A stretch of 5,000 bases of DNA from Flavobacteriales bacterium (GTDB lineage Bacteria > Bacteroidota > Bacteroidia > Flavobacteriales_D > Sanyastnellaceae). This document shows positions 1 to 5,000 of the stretch, piece after piece. The stretch is from the NCBI GenBank assembly GCA_947457325.1, contig CANGVU010000136.1, forward strand, positions 1 to 5,000, in the 5' to 3' direction. The translations under genes and the position numbers were made by a program. Position 1 is the first letter of the stretch. Every line of letters begins with the position of its first letter. A model generated the notes under the pieces. The model was not told the DNA's origin, did no database searches, and was given only the letters and a program-made list of their open reading frames with translations.

Positions 1-373
1 AAACCGGATAATGCCAAAGGCAATAGCCCAAATACAATGACAATGAGAATCCAAGAATGAGCAATGTTCTTTCAAAACCATTGACCTTTCCCTTTTTCTC
101 CATTTGAATGATCGAAAGTGGAACCCAAAAAGGCCAGAGCACTTGAGCAATGAACAAGAACAAATAGATGAAAGACTGGGTTTCTTGGGGCCCTCCAAAT
201 TTGTTCTGAAGGCCAAGCCAAACAAAACCCTCTAGTATTTGCTGAATACCAAAAAGCAAAGGAATGGCAGCAAAAGGACGCTCATCATTGGACTCAGATT
301 TTTTCAGGGTATAAGCACCCACAGCAGTCAAGGCAATGCCTGCTGAAAAACTAACCGTAGCGGAAAAACACAT
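1..373 (-). CDS. DUF6629-type multi-pass membrane protein, N-terminal part (gene runs off left edge)
   Basis: Reading the minus strand from the ATG at 373-371 gives 124 codons without a stop up to the window edge, so the C-terminus is missing. The protein begins MCFSAT and continues with a small-residue hydrophobic stretch (about residues 5-23). A motif reading PFAAIPLLFGIQQILEG (33-49) and WLGL follow, then an aromatic-rich hydrophobic segment containing AQVLWPFWVP (76-85) and another hydrophobic segment (about 103-120). From memory, the MCFSAT start, the IPLLFG-QQ-EG block and the WPFWVP block are hallmarks of the DUF6629 family of small integral membrane proteins. Their function is unknown. 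At least four membrane segments are visible. No Shine-Dalgarno sequence precedes the start (upstream bases are TCTTCCCCCA), which is common in Bacteroidota. The gene diverges from the VanW gene across a 156-bp spacer. Confidence 0.82.
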   Translation of the reverse strand, partial: MCFSATVSFSAGIALTAVGAYTLKKSESNDERPFAAIPLLFGIQQILEGFVWLGLQNKFGGPQETQSFIYLFLFIAQVLWPFWVPLSIIQMEKKGKVNGFERTLLILGFSLSLYLGYCLWHYPV

Positions 374-437
374 TGGGGGAAGATAGGGCAATAGCAAGCC
401 ATTCCAACACGTAGGAGAAATAAGTGAATAGCCTTGG

Positions 438-445
438 TATATTTG
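438..445 (+). promoter_or_regulatory. Candidate -7 box upstream of the VanW gene
   Basis: TATATTTG matches the Bacteroidota -7 consensus TAnnTTTG exactly and lies in the divergent spacer, 84 bases before the VanW start. No TTTG is found at the expected -33 position about 19 bases upstream (around 415-418 the sequence is purine-rich), so the match may be chance in AT-rich DNA. Confidence 0.3.
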
Positions 446-510
446 ACCATCTGAAATTAATGGATAGCGAAGAACCAATTACAGCCTTTTTGACTAACCT
501 CTCTTTTTCC

Positions 511-518
511 AAAGGAAG
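511..518 (+). promoter_or_regulatory. Shine-Dalgarno-like site supporting the VanW start at 530
   Basis: AAAGGAAG lies 11 bases before the ATG at 530. It is the only purine-rich GGA-type site before any start in this window. It favours 530 over the in-frame ATG at 563, which has no such site (TTAAAGCGCATTAAA precedes it). Confidence 0.4.
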
Positions 519-529
519 TAAATTGACAG

Positions 530-1381
530 ATGTTCTCAACTCCATTATTAAAGCGCATTAAAATGAATAGCTTCAATTCAATCGAAAAGCCGCAACAACG
601 CGGTGCACTGCGCAAATACTTGGGGAGAGAATACTTTATTTTGAAAAGGCGCTTAAAATGGATTTTTGGTAACACCCGTTTCGCTAAAGTTAAATCCAAT
701 ATGGATTTCAGACACTCAGTCATCCAGCATCAATCGATGCTTTTGCGGCCACTGAAGGATGTGGACATGTATTTGCAGCGCAACAAAGTAACCAATCTAA
801 AAATAGCCGTTCAACATTTGCATGAAGTGGTGATAGAACCCGGTCAGACTTTTTCTATTTGGCGATTGGTAGGCCGGCCAACAAAATCGAAAGGTTACTT
901 GGAAGGAATGACATTGCACAATGGGAAAGTATCCAAAGATACCGGCGGAGGACTATGTCAACTGGGCAACTTGATTTATTGGATGGCCTTGCACACTCCA
1001 TTGACCATTCAAGAAAGATGGAGACACGGGTACGATGTATTTCCCGATGTAAACAGAACCATCCCCTTTGCCTGCGGTGCAACGCTATCCTATAATTACG
1101 TGGACTTGCAATTGAAGAATAATTCTCCCCACACTTTTCAATTGAAATTGTGGTTGGATGAAGTGTATTTGCATGGTGAAATTCTTTGTGATCGGGTTTT
1201 GAACGAAGCTTACGAAGTAATTGAAACAGATCATCATTTTGCGCAGCAATCTTGGGGAGGCTACACCCGTCACAACAAAATTTGGAAGCGGAAGACATCG
1301 CTGCTAACGCAAGAAATCACCGAAGAGTTGGTGAGTGAGAATCACGCCATCATGATGTATTCGCCGTTTTTGAAGGGGTAG
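530..1381 (+). CDS. VanW family protein
   Basis: This complete 283-residue protein has the VanW domain. Visible family features are a basic N-terminal block of the form R-x-LRKYLG-x-x-Y-x-x-KRRLKW (24-44), PGQTFSIW (104-111), the glycine-rich GGGLCQLGN (139-147), WRHGYDV with FPD (164-173), and a beta-rich C-terminal half (ACGATLSYNYVDLQLKN, 181-197). VanW was named from an accessory gene of the vanB vancomycin-resistance cluster, but its biochemical role is not established and it is not itself a resistance determinant. No vanH, vanB-type ligase, vanX or two-component regulator is present here, so a resistance call would be wrong. There is no signal peptide or membrane segment, so it is probably cytoplasmic. 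The start at 530 is supported by an upstream AAAGGAAG. Met12 at 563 is an alternative, and the family-like sequence begins only after it. The gene appears to be transcribed alone. Confidence 0.9.
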   Translation: MFSTPLLKRIKMNSFNSIEKPQQRGALRKYLGREYFILKRRLKWIFGNTRFAKVKSNMDFRHSVIQHQSMLLRPLKDVDMYLQRNKVTNLKIAVQHLHEVVIEPGQTFSIWRLVGRPTKSKGYLEGMTLHNGKVSKDTGGGLCQLGNLIYWMALHTPLTIQERWRHGYDVFPDVNRTIPFACGATLSYNYVDLQLKNNSPHTFQLKLWLDEVYLHGEILCDRVLNEAYEVIETDHHFAQQSWGGYTRHNKIWKRKTSLLTQEITEELVSENHAIMMYSPFLKG

Positions 1382-1394
1382 AAACCTAAGCTCA

Positions 1395-1432
1395 ACCTTT
1401 TCTGGGAAGGTGCATTTCTATTGCTAAAATGC
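1395..1432 (+). terminator. Two tandem small hairpins, possible weak terminator of the VanW gene
   Basis: Thirteen bases after the VanW stop, ACCTTT (1395-1400) pairs with GAAGGT (1406-1411) around a 5-base loop, including one G-T pair. Immediately after it, GCATTT (1412-1417) pairs perfectly with AAATGC (1427-1432) around a 9-base loop. Both stems are only 6 bp and no clean T-run follows, so this is weak evidence for a terminator. Confidence 0.28.
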
Positions 1433-1491
1433 GCTTCATTCCAAATTTCTGTTCCTATAATTTATGTGTGATTACCTCATAACTTCTACGC

Positions 1492-1499
1492 TACTTTTG
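1492..1499 (+). promoter_or_regulatory. Candidate -7 box of the Bro-N gene
   Basis: TACTTTTG matches the Bacteroidota -7 consensus TAnnTTTG exactly, 46 bases before the ATG at 1546. The best upstream partner is TGTG at 1467-1470, one mismatch from the -33 TTTG, with a 21-base gap. A second, imperfect -7-like AATATTTG follows at 1508-1515. If real, the leader would be about 40 bases. Confidence 0.42.
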
Positions 1500-1545
1500 A
1501 TCGTATCAATATTTGAGAGTATAAAAGACACGAACCTTCATCGAT

Positions 1546-2400
1546 ATGACAAAAGAAACGGCACTTCAATTGTTTGAAGAAAAGCAAGTTCGCATCATTT
1601 GGGATGCAGAGCAGGAAAAGTACTATTTATCCATCATTGATGTGATTGAAATATTGATAGGTACTGACCGACCGAGAAAGTATTGGAGCGATCTGAAAGC
1701 GAAGCTGAAAAAGGAAGGCAGTGAACTGTCCGAAAAAATCGGACAGTTGAAAATGCTCGCTGAAGATGGCAAGCAAAGAGAAACAGATGTTGCTGATACA
1801 GAGCAAATATTCCGATTGATACAATCCATTCCATCGCCAAAGGCGGAACCCTTTAAATTATGGCTTGCTCAGATTGCAGCAGAAAGGCTGGACGAAATGC
1901 AAGATCCTGAAATCAGTATAGATCGAGCGTTGGAGCAGTATAAACAATTGGGTTATTCCGAAAGTTGGATCAATCAAAGACTCAAGAGTATTGAAATCCG
2001 CAATGATTTAACAAATGAATGGAAGAAAAGAGGTGTCAAAGAGGGAAATCAATTTGCCACCCTAACCGATATCATTTCAAAAACTTGGAGTGGAAAGACA
2101 ACAAAAGAATACAAATTACTCAAGCAATTAAAGAAGGAAAATTTAAGAGATAACATGACTAACACGGAGTTGATTTTGAACATGCTGGCAGAGGCATCTG
2201 CAAAAGAAATATCTGCCGCTATTCAACCCCGCGACTTTGAAGGAAGCAAAAAAATAGCTGAACAAGGTGGAAATGTTGCCAAAGTAGCAAGGCTTGAACT
2301 GGAGGCGAAAACAGGTAAAAAAGTTGTCAACTCGTCCAATGCAAAAAACACAACAAAAGATGTAGCAGGTGACACTAAAATCGAAAGAAAATCGCAATAA
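1546..2400 (+). CDS. Bro-N domain protein (phage antirepressor-like, DinD-like C-terminal half)
   Basis: This complete 284-residue protein is of the type annotated as BRO family or prophage antirepressor. The Bro-N domain spans about residues 8-115: VRIIWD (15-20), YYLSIIDVIEIL (26-37), YWSDLKAKLKKEG (46-58), and the signature DVADTEQIFRLIQSIPSPKA (81-100) followed by EPFKLWLAQI. The C-terminal half carries LTNEWKKRGVKEG (155-167), LKKENLRDNMTNTEL (195-209) and GG-x-x-A-x-x-AR-x-ELE-x-x-TGKKVV (241-261). Its layout recalls DNA-damage-inducible DinD proteins. Bro-N domains bind DNA in phage and baculovirus proteins. The role of chromosomal stand-alone copies is unknown, and regulation of transcription or of a nearby mobile element is inference. 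The last 20 or so residues are hydrophilic and low in complexity. No Shine-Dalgarno precedes the ATG. No phage, integrase or restriction gene is adjacent. Confidence 0.88.
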   Translation: MTKETALQLFEEKQVRIIWDAEQEKYYLSIIDVIEILIGTDRPRKYWSDLKAKLKKEGSELSEKIGQLKMLAEDGKQRETDVADTEQIFRLIQSIPSPKAEPFKLWLAQIAAERLDEMQDPEISIDRALEQYKQLGYSESWINQRLKSIEIRNDLTNEWKKRGVKEGNQFATLTDIISKTWSGKTTKEYKLLKQLKKENLRDNMTNTELILNMLAEASAKEISAAIQPRDFEGSKKIAEQGGNVAKVARLELEAKTGKKVVNSSNAKNTTKDVAGDTKIERKSQ

Positions 2401-2402
2401 AA
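2393..2402. repeat. Direct repeat copy 1 (CGCAATAAAA) before the lipoprotein gene
   Basis: The 10 bases CGCAATAAAA overlap the stop codon of the Bro-N gene and recur identically, same orientation, at 3361-3370 just after the lipoprotein gene. The two copies flank the lipoprotein gene and its promoter. The match is short and AT-rich, so it may be chance. Confidence 0.35.
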
Positions 2403-2439
2403 TATTCAAAAAAGACAAAATTATAAATATCGAATGAAA

Positions 2440-2470
2440 TTTGAGCTATACTATAACTTTCATATTTTTA
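2440..2470 (+). promoter_or_regulatory. Candidate Bacteroidota-type promoter of the lipoprotein gene
   Basis: A -33 element TTTG (2440-2443) is followed, after exactly 19 bases, by TATTTTTA (2463-2470), which matches TAnnTTTG at all but the last consensus base. Element order and spacing fit the Bacteroidota housekeeping sigma factor consensus. Transcription would start near 2475-2478, leaving a leader of about 20 bases before the ATG at 2497. It implies that the lipoprotein gene has its own promoter rather than depending on the Bro-N gene. Confidence 0.5.
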
Positions 2471-2496
2471 TACCAAATTAATTATTACAATAAACC

Positions 2497-3342
2497 ATGA
2501 AAAGCAAATATGTAATGGCTATCATTTCTTGTATAGCCCTTTTATCATCTTGTGTTACTTACAACAACTTTTATCAGATTTACAAAACAAATACTTCTGA
2601 TTCAATGAGTAGCAATAATGAATTCATCACCTACGAAGACGATAATTGTATCATTTCATATGATCTTTGGGATAGAGGAGGCAACATTGGGTTTAACTTT
2701 TACAATAAGTCAAATGAAAATTTATATTTAATAATGGACGAAAGTTTTTTCATTTTGAACGGAATAGCCCACGATTATTACAAGGGTAGAAGTTATTCTA
2801 ATTCACTTTCTTCAGGCATAATAACAAATCAAGGATTAACTGCTTCGAAATCATTGGCAGGACAAAACTCCTTAAATTTCACTCAAACCAACAGAGTTTC
2901 AGCAGAAATATCGCAAGGAATTTCAACAGCAAAGGGCGTTTCAATAACCACCGTAGAACAAAAGTTGATTTGTATTCCATCCAAAGCGTCAAAAATCATA
3001 AAAGAATATAGCATAAGTGAAACTAGGATTAAGAATTGCGACTTATTAAAATATCCTACAAAAAAACAAGTGAAGACAATTTTCTTTTCCAAGGAGGATA
3101 GCCCAATTGTATTTAGTAACCGGCTGACCTATAGAAAAGGTACAAATGACAAATTGATAAAAATTGAAAATGAATTTTATGTTTCTGAAATTACAAACTA
3201 TCCAGAAAGTGAAGTCTTTACCTCAGATTACGAAAAGTTCTGTGGAGAAGAAAGTTTGAATAAAGTACAATTTTTCAAAATTGCTACACCTGATAGATTT
3301 TACATCGATTATATTAACACTCCAAGCAAGTGGAAACACTGA
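2497..3342 (+). CDS. Predicted lipoprotein of unknown function
   Basis: This complete 281-residue protein starts with a lipoprotein signal peptide: basic residues K2 and K4, a hydrophobic core (about 5-16), and the lipobox LSSC with Cys19 as the predicted lipidated residue. No acidic lipoprotein-export signal follows the cysteine (VTYNNFY), so a periplasm-facing site is more likely than the cell surface. The mature part reads as alternating beta strands (CIISYDLW, IGFNFYN, NLYLIMDESFFILNG, 51-89). A Ser/Thr/Asn/Gly-rich stretch (about 98-152) interrupts it, and a second conserved-looking half follows with IPSKASKIIKEYSI (160-173), FSNRLTYRKG and ENEFYVSEITNYPESE. I cannot name a domain. It resembles uncharacterised Bacteroidota lipoproteins, but that is from memory only. 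Its coding sequence is visibly poorer in G+C than gyrB (for example 12 G/C of 60 at 2701-2760). The start is fixed by the signal peptide. No Shine-Dalgarno is present. Confidence 0.82.
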   Translation: MKSKYVMAIISCIALLSSCVTYNNFYQIYKTNTSDSMSSNNEFITYEDDNCIISYDLWDRGGNIGFNFYNKSNENLYLIMDESFFILNGIAHDYYKGRSYSNSLSSGIITNQGLTASKSLAGQNSLNFTQTNRVSAEISQGISTAKGVSITTVEQKLICIPSKASKIIKEYSISETRIKNCDLLKYPTKKQVKTIFFSKEDSPIVFSNRLTYRKGTNDKLIKIENEFYVSEITNYPESEVFTSDYEKFCGEESLNKVQFFKIATPDRFYIDYINTPSKWKH

Positions 3343-3360
3343 TTGCAGACTTTATCACTC

Positions 3361-3370
3361 CGCAATAAAA
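3361..3370. repeat. Direct repeat copy 2 (CGCAATAAAA) after the lipoprotein gene
   Basis: This is identical in sequence and orientation to 2393-2402. It lies 18 bases after the lipoprotein stop codon and before the terminator hairpin. Together the copies bracket a segment of about 960 bp containing only the lipoprotein gene and its promoter. Confidence 0.35.
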
Positions 3371-3382
3371 ATTAAACCACTA

Positions 3383-3407
3383 AAAAACCCGCATGAAGCG
3401 GGTTTTT
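3383..3407. terminator. Bidirectional intrinsic terminator between the lipoprotein gene and gyrB
   Basis: AAAAACCCGC (3383-3392) is perfectly complementary to GCGGGTTTTT (3398-3407) around the 5-base loop ATGAA. The 5-bp GC-rich core flanked by A and T runs forms a rho-independent terminator in both directions. On the plus strand it ends the lipoprotein transcript 40 bases after its stop. On the minus strand it ends gyrB about 18 bases after its stop, with TTTTTT following the stem. Confidence 0.92.
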
Positions 3408-3425
3408 CTCTGTTGTATTAAATGT

Positions 3426-5000
<1,575 letters not shown>

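Noticed and set aside
351..545. Minus-strand open frame of 64 residues overlapping the VanW start
   Set aside because: It overlaps the recognisable DUF6629-type start in another frame and the VanW start antisense, and has no family resemblance.
457..723. Minus-strand open frame of 88 residues opposite the VanW N-terminus
   Set aside because: It is antisense to a confidently recognised VanW coding region and has no recognisable motif or start signal.
855..1298. Minus-strand open frame of 147 residues inside the VanW gene
   Set aside because: It is wholly antisense to conserved VanW motifs; its Cys- and Ser-rich composition is typical of a shadow frame.
530..1381. Vancomycin resistance gene
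   Set aside because: VanW alone does not confer resistance, its function is unknown, and no vanH, ligase or vanX gene is visible.
1546..3342. Bro-N gene plus lipoprotein gene as a two-gene defence or toxin-antitoxin operon
   Set aside because: The genes are separated by 96 bases containing a good independent promoter, the second product is exported, and no toxin, nuclease or immunity features are seen.
3383..3407. Inverted repeat as an insertion-sequence end or CRISPR-like repeat
   Set aside because: It occurs once, has the classic terminator form with A/T runs, and no transposase or repeated spacer pattern is present.

Overview
The window looks like an ordinary chromosomal segment from a member of the Bacteroidota. 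The evidence is a GyrB of Bacteroidota type, a lipoprotein with a Bacteroidota-style lipobox, promoter candidates resembling the TTTG / TAnnTTTG consensus of that phylum, and start codons that mostly lack a Shine-Dalgarno sequence. I cannot place it below phylum level.

Layout, left to right. (1) 1-373, minus strand: the N-terminal 124 residues of a multi-pass membrane protein that I recognise as DUF6629 type (it begins MCFSAT). The gene runs off the left edge. (2) 374-529: a divergent intergenic region with one candidate -7 box. (3) 530-1381, plus strand: a complete VanW-family protein with no vancomycin-resistance neighbours. (4) 1382-1545: an intergenic region with two small tandem hairpins, then a candidate promoter. 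(5) 1546-2400, plus strand: a complete stand-alone Bro-N (phage antirepressor-like) protein. (6) 2401-2496: a strongly AT-rich spacer holding the best promoter candidate of the window. (7) 2497-3342, plus strand: a complete lipoprotein of unknown function, visibly AT-rich. (8) 3343-3425: a convergent spacer with a near-perfect bidirectional intrinsic terminator. (9) 3426-5000, minus strand: the C-terminal 524 residues of DNA gyrase subunit B (gyrB). Its N-terminal ATPase part lies beyond the right edge.

The genes do not form an obvious pathway. gyrB is the conserved housekeeping anchor. VanW, Bro-N and the lipoprotein each look like single-gene units, and the last two resemble accessory cargo next to the 3' end of gyrB. 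No RNA gene, CRISPR array, transposase, integrase or toxin-antitoxin pair is visible. I do not see convincing evidence for an undescribed multi-gene system. The items most worth a second look are the orphan Bro-N protein, the AT-rich lipoprotein with 10-bp direct repeats on either side, and the orphan VanW protein.
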